Positions 25,480-35,338 of a stretch of DNA of 64,000 nt are shown piece by piece. Both the position numbers and the translations under genes were made by a program. The notes below the pieces were generated by a model. It saw only the letters and a program-made list of their open reading frames with translations, had not been told where the DNA came from and did not search any database. The stretch's first letter is position 1; every line of letters begins with the position of its first letter. This DNA comes from Caulobacter henricii. Its GTDB lineage: Bacteria; Pseudomonadota; Alphaproteobacteria; Caulobacterales; Caulobacteraceae. The stretch spans positions 390,501 to 454,500 of the forward strand of contig NZ_CP013002.1 in the NCBI RefSeq assembly GCF_001414055.1, in the 5' to 3' direction.

Positions 25480-25803
25480 GTGAGTGGATTCCCCCAAGGC
25501 ACGGTCCACGAGGCAGGGGAGGATCTCCAGGCTTCGATCCAGGCCGATCCTTCCCTCTTCGCGCGGTGGGAAGGCCTGTCGCCGCTGGGGCGCAACGAAT
25601 TCATCTGCTGGGTCGAGGACGCCAAGAAGCCGGCAACCCGCCAGCGCCGGATTGAACGTACCCGGGAGGAGCTCCTCGAAGGCAAGAGCCGACCGTGCTG
25701 CTGGGCGGGCTGTATTCACCGCACGGACAAGGCCCCGAGCCCCTGGCAACAGGCCGTTCTGATCGAACGGAAGGCGAAGCCCAGACCCCAGGGCGATGGT
25801 TAG
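25480..25803 (+). CDS. YdeI/OmpD-associated-like short protein
   Basis: 107 residues from the GTG at 25480 (AGGAGG 7 nt upstream; a GTG one codon earlier is possible). The central segment LSPLGRNEFICWVEDAKKPATRQRRIERTREELLEGK matches the C-terminal motif of YdeI/OmpD-associated proteins (LSPSxRxEYxxWIxxAKxxETRxRRI...L..GK). Those are normally about 190 residues, so this is only the end of the fold. It has an odd Cys/Trp-rich tail (CCWAGCIH). It may be a naturally short variant. Function unknown. Confidence 0.65.
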   Translation: MSGFPQGTVHEAGEDLQASIQADPSLFARWEGLSPLGRNEFICWVEDAKKPATRQRRIERTREELLEGKSRPCCWAGCIHRTDKAPSPWQQAVLIERKAKPRPQGDG

Positions 25804-25819
25804 AGGGCGATAACCGCGC

Positions 25820-27112
25820 TCAGCTCAGCCCTGCCTGGGCCTTGAGCCGCTGGACCATGTCCATCGACAGATAGCCGTCGGCGGGCAACTGGCGGCTCTG
25901 CTGCCAGGCGCGCAGGGCCTTGCGGCTGCCGGCGCCGATCACGCCGTCGGGCGCACCGGGGTCGAAGCCCAGGCGTGCGAGGGCGATCTGGGCGGCCATG
26001 CGGTCCGACAGCGACAGGGGCTGCTCGACCGGCCAAGCCGCGACCAGGGGGCCGCCGCCGGCGAAGCGGTCGGCCAGCAGGCCGATGCCCAGGGCATAGG
26101 AGGTCGAGTTATTGTATTTCCGGATCGCGAAATGGTTGGGCAGGGCCAGGAAGGCCGGGCCAGAAGCCCCGGCCGGCAGGATCAGGCCGGCGGGCGAGGC
26201 GGCGTCAGCGGCGGTCCAGGGCAGGCCGTCAGCGCGGCGGACGCCCTTGGCCTCCCACCAGGACGGGACCTCGCGCGGGCCTTCCGACAGGCCATAGTCG
26301 AAGCCGGCCGGCAGGATCACCTCCCTGGCCCAGCCGACGCCGGGCTTCCACCCGCCCTTGGCCAGCAGATTGGCCGCCGAGGCCAGGGAATCGGCGTCCG
26401 AGCCCCAGATGTCACGCTTGCCGTCATTGTCGGCGTCGACGGCGGTGGAGCGATAGTTGCTTGGCAGGAACTGGGTCTGGCCCATGGCCCCGGCCCACGA
26501 GCCCTTCAGCCGGGCGCGAGGGACCTCGCCCGAATCTATGATCTGCAGCGCCGCGATCAGTTCACCCTCGGCCCAGCCACGTCGGCGGCCGTCGGCGGCT
26601 AGGCTGACCATCGAGCGGACGACGTCGAAATCGCCCTGGATCTTGCCGAAGGCCGATTCCATTGCCCAGACGGCCAGCAGGACGTCGCGCGGCACGCCAT
26701 AGCGGCTCTCGACGCTGGGCAGGAAGGTCAGCTCTTCACGCTTGCGGCGCCCGACGGCGACGCGGTCATCGCTGATCACGCCCTTGATATAGTCGCCGAC
26801 CGGCTTGGAGAATTCCGGCTGGCGGCCATCCAGGCTGATCACCCGGGGGTCGGGCGTCACACCGCCCAGTTCGCGCTCCAGCAGCAGCCGGGTCAGGCCG
26901 GCGGCTTCGGCGCGGACCATGAAATCGGCCAGCCAGGTGTCAAAGCTCAATTCACCGGCCGGGACGGGCGTGGCGGTCGCGGGCGACGGCGCGCTTCCCG
27001 GCGTTGCGGGCGCAGGGGTGGGCAGGGCCGAAATCAGCGGTGTCAGCGGACCCTGAGGTGAGGTATCCGCGCAGCCAGCCAGCAGGAGAACGAGAAAAAA
27101 GCGACGATCCAT
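25820..27112 (-). CDS. mltB: Lytic murein transglycosylase, MltB-like, with peptidoglycan-binding domain
   Basis: 430 residues. A lipobox LLLAGC near residues 10-15 marks it as a lipoprotein. After a Pro/Ala/Thr linker comes the MltB catalytic domain (about 65-340) with PSVESRYGVPRDVLLAVWAMESAFGKIQGDFDV (catalytic Glu in the AxWAMESxFG motif) and AMGQTQFLPSNY. The C-terminal 65 residues are a PG_binding_1 domain (ALARLGFDPGAPDGVIGAGSRKALRAWQQ). It cleaves glycan strands between MurNAc and GlcNAc with anhydro-ring formation. Convergent with the YdeI-like gene. Confidence 0.9.
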   Translation of the reverse strand: MDRRFFLVLLLAGCADTSPQGPLTPLISALPTPAPATPGSAPSPATATPVPAGELSFDTWLADFMVRAEAAGLTRLLLERELGGVTPDPRVISLDGRQPEFSKPVGDYIKGVISDDRVAVGRRKREELTFLPSVESRYGVPRDVLLAVWAMESAFGKIQGDFDVVRSMVSLAADGRRRGWAEGELIAALQIIDSGEVPRARLKGSWAGAMGQTQFLPSNYRSTAVDADNDGKRDIWGSDADSLASAANLLAKGGWKPGVGWAREVILPAGFDYGLSEGPREVPSWWEAKGVRRADGLPWTAADAASPAGLILPAGASGPAFLALPNHFAIRKYNNSTSYALGIGLLADRFAGGGPLVAAWPVEQPLSLSDRMAAQIALARLGFDPGAPDGVIGAGSRKALRAWQQSRQLPADGYLSMDMVQRLKAQAGLS

Positions 27113-27221
27113 GGGCGCAGGCTACCGGCATCCGGGTGAGTTCTTCAATCACAAGCCCGACAGAAGGACGAAGTTCCTGCCGAAGGGGCCGAATTGTCGG
27201 CGTCTGCGGGCACGGTTCGCA

Positions 27222-27250
27222 TTGACTCAGTCAGCACCCTTGCCTATACG
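27222..27250 (+). promoter_or_regulatory. Housekeeping-type promoter upstream of rpmJ
   Basis: TTGACT (27222-27227), 17-bp spacer, then TATACG (27245-27250), a good match to a primary sigma factor promoter. It lies about 80 bp before rpmJ. Confidence 0.55.
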
Positions 27251-27328
27251 CCCTCCCTCCGAAACATCCCGGACGTTCCGGTCGCCATATGGCGCGCCCG
27301 AACCTCTCCGCTGAGTACAGAGACGGTC

Positions 27329-27454
27329 ATGAAGGTTCGTAGCTCGCTGAAGTCGCTGAAGTCGCGTCACCGCGACTGCAAGATGGTTCGCCGCAAGGGC
27401 GTCATCTACATCATCAACAAGACCGACCCGCGCTTCAAAGCCAAGCAGGGCTGA
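27329..27454 (+). CDS. rpmJ: 50S ribosomal protein L36
   Basis: 41 residues, starting [20 protein letters not shown] and ending [11 protein letters not shown]. This is the basic L36 protein that binds 23S rRNA in the large subunit. It has the single-Cys, insertion-bearing form ([15 protein letters not shown]) rather than the 37-38-residue four-ligand zinc form. Its TGA overlaps the ATG of the HAD gene (TGATG), so the two are translationally coupled. Confidence 0.95.
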   Translation: MKVRSSLKSLKSRHRDCKMVRRKGVIYIINKTDPRFKAKQG

Positions 27455-28071
27455 TGATGTTTGCCGGTCCTCCCAGGGCGCTGCTCTGGGACGTCGGCAA
27501 TGTCGTCGTGCGCTGGAATCCGCGCACGCTCTTCGCGAAGATTTTCAAGGAACCCGCCGAACTCGACGGGTTCCTTTCGCATGTCTGCACCATGGAGTGG
27601 CATGGCGAGACAGACCGGGGCCTTTCGTTCGCCGACAATATTGCCCGGCTGAGTGCCCTGCATCCACACTATACCGGCCAGATCGCCGCCTGGTGGGATC
27701 GCTGGCCCGAGATGTTTTCCGGCTGTATCGCTGAGACTGAAGCCGTCATCGAGGACCTGGCCACGCGCGGTGTCCCGCAGTTCGGGCTCACCAACATGTC
27801 CAGCGAGGCCTGGCCCGGCGTCCAGGCGATGAGTCCGGTGTTCCGGCACTTCCAGGACGTGGTGGTCTCGGCCGAGGAGGGCGTGATCAAGCCCGAACCT
27901 CGCATCTATGAGATCGCGCTACAGCGGACCGGACTGAGGCCGGACGATCTGCTGTTCGTCGATGACAGTGCCGCAAACATCAATGCCGCCGCGGCTTTGG
28001 GCTTTCACACCCACCTGTTCCGGGATCCGGCGGACCTGCGGCCGATGATTCAGGCGCACGGGCTGTTGTGA
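27454..28071 (+). CDS. HAD-superfamily phosphatase (YihX-like)
   Basis: 205 residues; ATG overlaps the rpmJ stop. Motif I is LLWDVGNVVV: the Asp nucleophile is present, but Gly stands at the second Asp position, the FDxGNV form seen in E. coli YihX, a sugar-phosphate phosphatase. Motif II is GLTNMSS, motif III Lys in EGVIKPEPRIYE, and motif IV is FVDDSAANINAA. The helical cap lies between residues 20 and 85. Substrate probably a small phosphate ester. Confidence 0.88.
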   Translation: MMFAGPPRALLWDVGNVVVRWNPRTLFAKIFKEPAELDGFLSHVCTMEWHGETDRGLSFADNIARLSALHPHYTGQIAAWWDRWPEMFSGCIAETEAVIEDLATRGVPQFGLTNMSSEAWPGVQAMSPVFRHFQDVVVSAEEGVIKPEPRIYEIALQRTGLRPDDLLFVDDSAANINAAAALGFHTHLFRDPADLRPMIQAHGLL

Positions 28072-28134
28072 GCGGCGGGCCGCGCGCCTATGGTCCGCGA
28101 CCCCGTTCCACCCCTGTCTGAAGAGCTTTCCGTC

Positions 28135-28401
28135 ATGGCCGACGACGCCGCCCACGCCGACGTTCTGAACTCCACCGCCCAAGGCCAGCTGAAGAGCATC
28201 ATCGAGCGCATTGAACGCCTCGAGGTCGAGAAGGCCGAGATCTCCGAGCAGATCAAGGAAGTCTATAACGAGGCCAAGGGAAATGGCTTCGACGTCAAGA
28301 TCCTGCGCAAGGTGGTCCGCATTCTCAAGCAGGACCGCGCCAAGCGCCAGGAAGAGGACGCCATCCTCGACCTCTATCTGTCGGCCGTGGGCGCGATCTG
28401 A
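28135..28401 (+). CDS. gapR: GapR nucleoid-associated protein (DUF2312)
   Basis: 88 residues from the ATG at 28135 (a start 45 bp upstream would add a non-conserved tail). The sequence is DUF2312 throughout: STAQGQLKSIIERIERLEVEKAEI, a coiled coil, then NEAKGNGFDVKILRKVVRILKQDRAKRQEEDAILDLYLSA. C. crescentus GapR is a tetrameric protein that binds overtwisted AT-rich DNA ahead of polymerases and supports replication and cell-cycle progression. It lies close to tacA here, which matches my recollection of the C. crescentus order. Confidence 0.92.
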   Translation: MADDAAHADVLNSTAQGQLKSIIERIERLEVEKAEISEQIKEVYNEAKGNGFDVKILRKVVRILKQDRAKRQEEDAILDLYLSAVGAI

Positions 28402-28491
28402 CGCCTCGGGCCTGGCGGGCGTGCAAGCGCCCGCCGATCACCATTTTTTGCGGGATGCGTCCCGGCGCGGCTTCGGGGATAGTCCCCCTTG

Positions 28492-28833
28492 ATGCGCGCC
28501 AAACCCCCTGATCCGCGAACCCAGGCCCGCAAGGCGGCGCTGAAGGCCCTCAAGCGGGCCCAGCGCCTGGCCGACAAGGCCGGCGTCGCCCTGTCGGACT
28601 GGGAGGGCGAATTCCTCGGCTCGGTAGCCCAGCGCATCGAGACCTATGGCCGGGCCTTCGGCGATCCGGAAAAGGGCGGCCGCGACCAGGCCCTGTCGGC
28701 CAACCAGACCATCAAGCTTAAGGAAATCGTCGCCAAGGCCAAGGGCGAAGCCAAGCCTCTCCGTCGAGGCCGAGGTTTTGGCCGTCGGTCTCCGCCGATC
28801 CGCGAGCCCGAAGGTCCTGACGAGACCGAATAG
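28492..28833 (+). CDS. Basic hypothetical protein
   Basis: 113 residues. Rich in Lys/Arg/Ala, helical N-terminus (RTQARKAALKALKRAQRLADKAG), middle ALSDWEGEFLGSVAQRIETYGRAFGDPEKG, then KLKEIVAKAKGEAKPLRRGRGFGRR and an acidic tail. The basic region suggests nucleic-acid contact, but no known domain is visible. A GGGGATAGTCCCC palindrome lies directly before the start. A TTG one codon earlier is also possible. Confidence 0.65.
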   Translation: MRAKPPDPRTQARKAALKALKRAQRLADKAGVALSDWEGEFLGSVAQRIETYGRAFGDPEKGGRDQALSANQTIKLKEIVAKAKGEAKPLRRGRGFGRRSPPIREPEGPDETE

Positions 28834-29024
28834 AGAGCCTCAACCGAGCGATCTTGCCTGGCCGGACCCCGCCTTGCCCGGCATGTCCCGGGCGCCGGGG
28901 GAAGGTTTCAACCCGGTCGAAGGGCGGGTATGGCCGTTCAGCCTGTCCGCTCAGGGCTTTGGGGTGATTTATCCTCATCCCTAGGGCCTGAGGTATCTCA
29001 AAGATCGGAGTTCGCCGAACTTCG

Positions 29025-29040
29025 TTAAGGGCGCAGTAAC
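29025..29040 (+). promoter_or_regulatory. CtrA-like box (one mismatch)
   Basis: TTAA-N7-GTAAC, differing from the CtrA consensus TTAA-N7-TTAAC by one base. It lies 18 bp before a possible 49-codon frame and about 150 bp before the gene at 29191. The remaining gap from 28834 to 29190 shows no other feature that I can support. Confidence 0.35.
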
Positions 29041-29057
29041 CTACAAGGTGAGACATT

Positions 29058-29207
29058 ATGGCGCAGGGTCCTCGTGATCCTGACACCAAGAACGTTTCGT
29101 CCGGTGGGGGCGACGTTCGCCCTGTTCGGCGCGCGCGGACCCTGGTCTGCATCGGTGCCGGATCAACGCTTACGTTAACGGACAAGCGCCATGGCGACGA
29201 CGTATGA
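29058..29207 (+). CDS. Possible 49-residue small protein
   Basis: ATG at 29058, TGA at 29205-29207, with AAGG 9 nt upstream. The peptide is polar at first (AQGPRDPDTKNVSSGGGDV) then RRARTLVCIGAGSTLTLTDKRHGDDV. It overlaps the start of the next gene by 17 bp, which would couple their translation. No family and no strong compositional support, so this may be a leader peptide or chance. Confidence 0.25.
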   Translation: MAQGPRDPDTKNVSSGGGDVRPVRRARTLVCIGAGSTLTLTDKRHGDDV

Positions 29208-29655
29208 CTATCTGATGCGAAGGAAGGCGGATCTCGAGGTCCGCATGGCGGAAGCGCAGAAGCGCGCCCTGACCCCCTTCGAAGCTGAACTGCGGGCCAT
29301 CAGCCTGGCCCTGGGGGCCATCGAGCGGGCCGGCCTCAGCGAAGACCGCGTCGCTTCCGAGGTTTCCGCTTTCATCAGTCCCGCGCCGAGCCGTCGGGGA
29401 CGGCGCAGCCGTTCAATCGGCGACATGATTCTGATGGCCCTGCAGAGTGGCGGCAGCGCCCTGGCGGCCAGCGATATCGCCCTCCAGCTGGAGCGGCGCT
29501 GGAACCGGTCGGTACCGGCTACGGCCATTACCCTTGAGCTGCAGCAGCTCGAAGCCGACGGCGCGGTCCGGCGCTGTGCGGCAGGCTGGAGCCATATTGC
29601 TGAATCTGCCGACCCCGAACTCGCCGAAGACGGCGACGTCGCAAGGGTCGCCTGA
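29191..29655 (+). CDS. Hypothetical protein with C-terminal winged-helix-like region
   Basis: 154 residues. The N-terminal third is a charged helix (YLMRRKADLEVRMAEAQKRALTPFEAELRAISLALGAIERA) that could dimerise. A basic linker PSRRGRRSRS follows, then SIGDMILMALQSGGSALAASDIALQLERRWNRSVPATAITLELQQLEADGAVRR, the pattern of a winged helix with recognition helix and wing. It may bind DNA. It lies between gapR and tacA, in convergent orientation to tacA. Confidence 0.65.
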   Translation: MATTYDYLMRRKADLEVRMAEAQKRALTPFEAELRAISLALGAIERAGLSEDRVASEVSAFISPAPSRRGRRSRSIGDMILMALQSGGSALAASDIALQLERRWNRSVPATAITLELQQLEADGAVRRCAAGWSHIAESADPELAEDGDVARVA

Positions 29656-29657
29656 CC

Positions 29658-29752
29658 TCAGGCCGGGCGCGGCGTCTGGGGCACCGGTTTCGCAGGGCGG
29701 ATCAGCGTCTTCAGGCGCTGTTCGCGCGAGACGGGGCGAAGGATGATCGTCA

Positions 29753-29753
<1 letters not shown>
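29658..29753 (-). CDS. 31-residue peptide coupled to tacA
   Basis: ATG at 29753 overlaps the TGA of tacA as TGATG; stop at 29658-29660. The peptide, beginning MTIILRPVSREQRLKTL, is basic and ends in a Pro-rich tail (PAKPVPQTPRPA). No ribosome site is needed if translation re-initiates. No family recognised. Confidence 0.4.
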
Positions 29754-31225
<1,472 letters not shown>

Positions 31226-31571
31226 AGGAAGACACCCACCATAACCGGCCGGGCTCGACATGGAGCCAGGCTCTTGTTGGGTCGAAGTGATACAGCAGGG
31301 GTGTAAAGACCGGGTTTCGGAGACGTGTCCGGGGCCTTAACGGACGCGCTTAACCGGGTCTGAACAGGGCCGCGCCGCGGGCGTTGCCAGGCGGCCCTTT
31401 CGCGGACCATTGTTACGCTAGGGTCGACGACAACGCCCTGGCCTGGGCCTATCTCGCCTGCCCACGGTGCCCAAGCCTCCCGCACCATCAGGGCAGTCTC
31501 CGTCGCAGGGGAAGGCACCCGGGTCCGGCCCGACAGCGGCGATGGGAACTGAAATGAGCCCTGAGGCCTGC
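31226..31571 (-). promoter_or_regulatory. tacA upstream region with two TTAA half-sites
   Basis: 346 bp without a convincing gene. On the minus strand it holds GGTTAAGCGCGTCCGTTAAGG (31336-31355 region): two TTAA half-sites separated by 9 bp rather than the 7 bp of a canonical CtrA box. C. crescentus tacA is known to be under CtrA control, so these may be weak or half sites. No other feature seen. Confidence 0.35.
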
Positions 31572-32411
31572 TCACGGCCGGTGGGCGTAGCCCCGAGCCA
31601 CCAGGAAGGCCTCGAGCTTGGCGAAGCCGTCCCGGCTGGCCTGCGGATCGATGTCGAAATTGCTTTCCTGGTTGCCGATGTTTCGAGTCAGCAGGTGGCC
31701 CAGGCCGGGATAGCGATGGATCTCACAGACGCCGCCGGCCGTCTTGCGCCGTTCGCAGAACGCCTCCGCGCTCTTCAGCGGAGTCAGGGTGTCGGCTTCG
31801 CCCTGGACAATGGCTGTGGGCGGTCCGCGGCGGTCTGCCAGGGCCAGTGGTGAGACCGGGGCCGGATCCTTGCCGGCCATCAGCTTCCTGAACCAGCCGT
31901 CCTCGGCGACGTCCAGGGCCGGCGACAAGAGCAGCATCAGGTCCGGTCCGCGCCTCTTGCCGGGGCAGGCACCCAGGCCGGCCGCCGCGGTCAGCTGCCC
32001 GCCGGCGCTGATGCCGTAGCCGGCCACCCGTCTGGGATCGACGCCAAGACGCTTGGCCTGGGCCCGGGTCCAGGCAAAGGCGTCACAGGTGTCGGCCAGG
32101 GCGTCCAGCGGCGACACGCCCTCGCGGGTCAGCCGGTATTCGATGGGGATCGCCACCAGGCCCAGCGCGGCCAGCATGCGCGCCCGGCCATAGGTCCATT
32201 CGGCCTCGCCATCGGTCCAGCCGCCACCATGGAACAGCAGCACCGCAGCCCGCCGGCCCGAAGCCTGGTTCGTCGCCGCGAACACGTGGGCCTTCAGGGT
32301 CTGGTCGCCGACGGTCTTGTAGGTCTCGAGGCGGGGCGTGGGCGTTGGCGTCTGGGCCTGAACGGCACCGGCCGACAGCCAGAGACCCATGGCGATGGCG
32401 GCGAGTTTCAT
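31572..32411 (-). CDS. Secreted alpha/beta-hydrolase (HSL-type esterase)
   Basis: 279 residues from the ATG at 32411 with GGAG 6-9 nt upstream. Signal peptide KLAAIAMGLWLSAGAVQAQ. The oxyanion motif HGGGW (residues about 62-66), nucleophile in GYGISAGG (GxSxGG), Asp in IVQGEADTLTP and His in YPGLGHLL give a complete hydrolase machinery of the hormone-sensitive-lipase/BD-FAE type. Periplasmic carboxylesterase; substrate unknown. It stands alone between tacA and a glycosyltransferase gene. Confidence 0.85.
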   Translation of the reverse strand: MKLAAIAMGLWLSAGAVQAQTPTPTPRLETYKTVGDQTLKAHVFAATNQASGRRAAVLLFHGGGWTDGEAEWTYGRARMLAALGLVAIPIEYRLTREGVSPLDALADTCDAFAWTRAQAKRLGVDPRRVAGYGISAGGQLTAAAGLGACPGKRRGPDLMLLLSPALDVAEDGWFRKLMAGKDPAPVSPLALADRRGPPTAIVQGEADTLTPLKSAEAFCERRKTAGGVCEIHRYPGLGHLLTRNIGNQESNFDIDPQASRDGFAKLEAFLVARGYAHRP

Positions 32412-32490
32412 CCGGCTTCTCCCCTTCACGGGACCAAGCGATACGGCGACTCAACGGCGCGCGCCAGTTACAACCTGGACAGGAGAAGCG

Positions 32491-33582
32491 TCAGGCCGCC
32501 GTACGGCCGCGCAGCCGTGCCAGCCGGCGCAGACGCCGCCAGAAGCGGGTCTTTTCCGGCTCGGGATAGGGCTGCAGGTTGCGGTAGAACTCCTCGGCGC
32601 AGGCGCGCCAGGAGAAGCCTTCAGCGAACTTGCGCACCACCGTGCGGTCGAGATCCAGACAGGCCAGGCAGGCGTCCTTGAGGCCGTCGGTCTGGCCGGG
32701 CGCCAGGGCCCCGGCATTGGAGCCCGGGATGATGTCGATCGGGCCGGGGGCCGAGAAGGCGGCCACGGGGACGCCGGCGGCCATGGCCTCGAGGATCACC
32801 AGGCCGAAGGTGTCGGTCAGGGACGGGAAGCAGAAGACGTCGGCGCAACCGAAATAGCGTCCGAGCTCGGTGCCGAACTTGGCCCCGAGGAACTTCACCT
32901 CGGGATATTTCTCGGCCAGTTCCTCGCGCTGCGGGCCGTCGCCGATCACCACCTTGGTGCCGGGCAGGTCCAGGCAGGCAAAGGCCTCGATGTTCTTCTC
33001 GACCGCGACGCGGCCGACATTGAGGAAGATCGGGCGCGGCAGACCTTCAAACAGGTCCGGCTCATCCGGCAGGCGCGGCTTGAAGATATCGGTGTCGACG
33101 CCCCGCGACCAGGGCGACAGGTTGCGGAACCCGTGCTTGGCCAGCTCGTCGCGCATGGTCGGGGTGGCCACCATCAAACGCCCTGAGGGTTTGTGGAACC
33201 AGCGCATATAGGTGTAGCCGGCGGCCAGGGGCAGCGGCAGGCGGGCCGAGACATATTCCGGGAACTTGGTGTGGTAGCTGGTCGTGAACGGCAGCTTCCA
33301 TTCCAGGCAGATCCGGCGGGCGGCCAGGCCGATCGGCCCCTCTGTGGCGATGTGGATCGCCTCGGGCTCGAACGACTTGAAGCGGTCCTGCACCGGCTCA
33401 TAGGCCCCGATGGCCAGCTTGATTTCCGGATAGGTCGGCAGCGGGAAGGTCGGGAACTGGTCAGGGCTGACAACGTCAACCTCGTGGCCCATGGCGCGCA
33501 GTTCGTCGACCACCCGGGTGAGGGTGCGAACCACGCCATTGACTTGAGGTTCCCAGGCGTCTGTGGCGAGAAGAATCCGCAT
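32491..33582 (-). CDS. GT4-family glycosyltransferase
   Basis: 363 residues. GT-B fold: N-terminal ATDAWEPQVNGVVRTL with the glycine-rich acceptor loop, and the C-terminal donor site FPSLTDTFGLVILEAMAAGVPVAAF. The TDTFG variant of the Ex7E motif is typical of the MgtA/SQD2 group, which glycosylates diacylglycerol or lipid-linked acceptors. Its ATG overlaps the stop of the LpxH-like gene (TGATG). The pairing suggests an envelope glycolipid or lipid A-related step. A basic C-terminus (RFWRRLRRLARLRGR) would favour membrane contact. Confidence 0.87.
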   Translation of the reverse strand: MRILLATDAWEPQVNGVVRTLTRVVDELRAMGHEVDVVSPDQFPTFPLPTYPEIKLAIGAYEPVQDRFKSFEPEAIHIATEGPIGLAARRICLEWKLPFTTSYHTKFPEYVSARLPLPLAAGYTYMRWFHKPSGRLMVATPTMRDELAKHGFRNLSPWSRGVDTDIFKPRLPDEPDLFEGLPRPIFLNVGRVAVEKNIEAFACLDLPGTKVVIGDGPQREELAEKYPEVKFLGAKFGTELGRYFGCADVFCFPSLTDTFGLVILEAMAAGVPVAAFSAPGPIDIIPGSNAGALAPGQTDGLKDACLACLDLDRTVVRKFAEGFSWRACAEEFYRNLQPYPEPEKTRFWRRLRRLARLRGRTAA

Positions 33583-34406
33583 CAGGCGGCGGCAGGCTCC
33601 GGCAGGGGCTCGTCAAGGGCCGGGGCGCGTTTGCGATCGATCACCGACCACGAGCGCAGCTTGGCCCATTCGAGGATTTCAAGTTGACCGTCGGCATGTT
33701 CGACGAGGGCGGTGCAGCTCTCCACCCAGTCACCATCATTGACATAGGTGATTCCGTCGATGTCGCGCATCTCGGCCTTGTGGATATGGCCGCAGATCAC
33801 GCCGTCGACACCGCGACGTCGTGCTTCCTCGGCCACGGCGCTTTCGAAGTTCTCAATGAAATGCAAAGCGTTCTTCACCTTGACCTTCAGATAGGCCGAG
33901 AGACTCCAGTAGCCGAAGCCCAGGCGTCGCCGCGCGCGGTTCAGCAAGGTATTCAGCATCAGGATGGTTCTATAGGACCAATCGCCGAGGAAGGCGAGCC
34001 ATCTGGCCTGCTGCACGACCCCGTCGAACTCGTCGCCATGGACCACCAGATAGCGCTTGCCGTCGGCCGCCTCGTGGATCACGTCGCGGGCCACCACCAC
34101 CCCGCCGAAATGGGTGCCGCAGAAGTCCCGGATGCGGTCGTCGTGGTTGCCGGGGACATAGATGACCTCGGTGCCCTTGCGGGCCAGGCGGAGGATCTTC
34201 TGGATCACGTCATTGTGGGACTGCGGCCAGTGCCAGCCGCTGCGCAGCTTCCAGCCGTCGATGATGTCGCCCACCAAGTAGAGGCGCTCGCACTCCACAT
34301 GACGGATGAAGTCCAGCAACAGTTCGGCCTGGCAGCCGCGGGTGCCCAGGTGCAGGTCACTGATGAAGATGCTGCGATAGTGCCGGACGGCGGATTCGGC
34401 GCTCAT
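33582..34406 (-). CDS. Metallophosphoesterase, UDP-2,3-diacylglucosamine diphosphatase-like
   Basis: 274 residues from ATG at 34406 (the open frame extends upstream without coding character). Calcineurin-type phosphatase with the full metal-binding series: SDLHLG, GDIIDGW, GNHDD, VHGDEFD and GHIHKAE. The order and the LHLG...GDIxD...GNHD pattern match LpxH-like enzymes of the UDP-diacylglucosamine hydrolase group, which release lipid X in lipid A synthesis. Because it is paired with a GT4 enzyme, a related lipid substrate is possible. Confidence 0.85.
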   Translation of the reverse strand: MSAESAVRHYRSIFISDLHLGTRGCQAELLLDFIRHVECERLYLVGDIIDGWKLRSGWHWPQSHNDVIQKILRLARKGTEVIYVPGNHDDRIRDFCGTHFGGVVVARDVIHEAADGKRYLVVHGDEFDGVVQQARWLAFLGDWSYRTILMLNTLLNRARRRLGFGYWSLSAYLKVKVKNALHFIENFESAVAEEARRRGVDGVICGHIHKAEMRDIDGITYVNDGDWVESCTALVEHADGQLEILEWAKLRSWSVIDRKRAPALDEPLPEPAAA

Positions 34407-34688
34407 GCGGGTCCCCGGGTTGCTCCGCCTGGTCGATCCGCCCCCGGATTGGTTGCGACCTTCGGCGAGTTCACCGGCGATTAAGCTGATTGCGTGTCGC
34501 TTTGATGAAACCCCAGCGGATCCGTCAGGCCCGATCAGGCCGGGACTGACCCTGGGTGAGCCTCGAAAGCGGGCACCGGCCAGGGCCCGGCGGTCGCAGC
34601 GCAGGCGTCGGCCCGGCCATAACCCCGGGCCCGGCAAAGGCGAGGGGCAGCTGTTGCGATGCAGCATGGCGCACACTAGATCAGGAGC

Positions 34689-35318
34689 ATGGACGCTGCC
34701 CGCCTTGCCAAGGACACCCCGAAATCATTGAAGACGCGGGCGCGGATTCTTGATTGCGCCATGCAGCTGATCGCCCGGATCGGCTATCACGCCGCCACCA
34801 ATCCGGTGATCGCCGAGACGGCGGGCCTGACGCGCGGGGCGATGCTCTATCACTTCCCGACCCGCGAAGCCCTGGTCGAGGCCGCCGTGGCCCATGTCCA
34901 GGCCGAGCGCTCGGCCCTGTTCCAGGCCGCCGCCGACACCCTGCCGCCGGGCTCGGACGTCACCGAGCATGCCATCGACTCCTACTGGGACCTGCTGCAG
35001 AGCGTGCCCTTCATGGCCTTCGCGGAGCTGGAGGCGGCCGGTCGCACCGATCCGGCCATCCAGGCCCTGTTGGCCCCGGCCCAGGCCGAGTTCGACCGCG
35101 CCCAGGCCGGCGACCATTTCCTGAAGATCCTGCATGCCGGGGCCGGTCCCCGCTTCCAGGCCAGCCGCGACCTTGCCCGCTTCATGCTGGAGGGCCTGGC
35201 CCGCTCGACCCTGACCTATGACCGCGACGGCCGGAAGGAACGCCTTCTGGCCGTGATCAAGCGCGCCACCCACATGTTGAACCGCAAGGGCGACGTGCAG
35301 GATCTTTGGCCGGACTAG
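34689..35318 (+). CDS. TetR-family transcriptional regulator
   Basis: 209 residues. N-terminal TetR DNA-binding domain: KTRARILDCAMQLIARIGYHAATNPVIAETAGLTRGAMLYHFPTREALVEAAVAHV (about 15-70), with the helix-turn-helix IAETAGLTRGAMLYHF. The C-terminal ligand-binding part is alanine-rich and gives no clue to the effector. It is divergent from the phosphoesterase/glycosyltransferase operon across 282 bp and may regulate it. Confidence 0.88.
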   Translation: MDAARLAKDTPKSLKTRARILDCAMQLIARIGYHAATNPVIAETAGLTRGAMLYHFPTREALVEAAVAHVQAERSALFQAAADTLPPGSDVTEHAIDSYWDLLQSVPFMAFAELEAAGRTDPAIQALLAPAQAEFDRAQAGDHFLKILHAGAGPRFQASRDLARFMLEGLARSTLTYDRDGRKERLLAVIKRATHMLNRKGDVQDLWPD

Positions 35319-35338
35319 GGGGCTCGTCGCCAGATCGC

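Noticed and set aside
27454-28071. HAD phosphatase missing the second motif I aspartate as a pseudoenzyme
   Set aside because: The DxGNV form is normal in active YihX-like phosphatases.
31337-31355. Pair of TTAA sites upstream of tacA as a canonical CtrA box
   Set aside because: Spacing is 9 bp instead of 7, so I list it only as half-sites.
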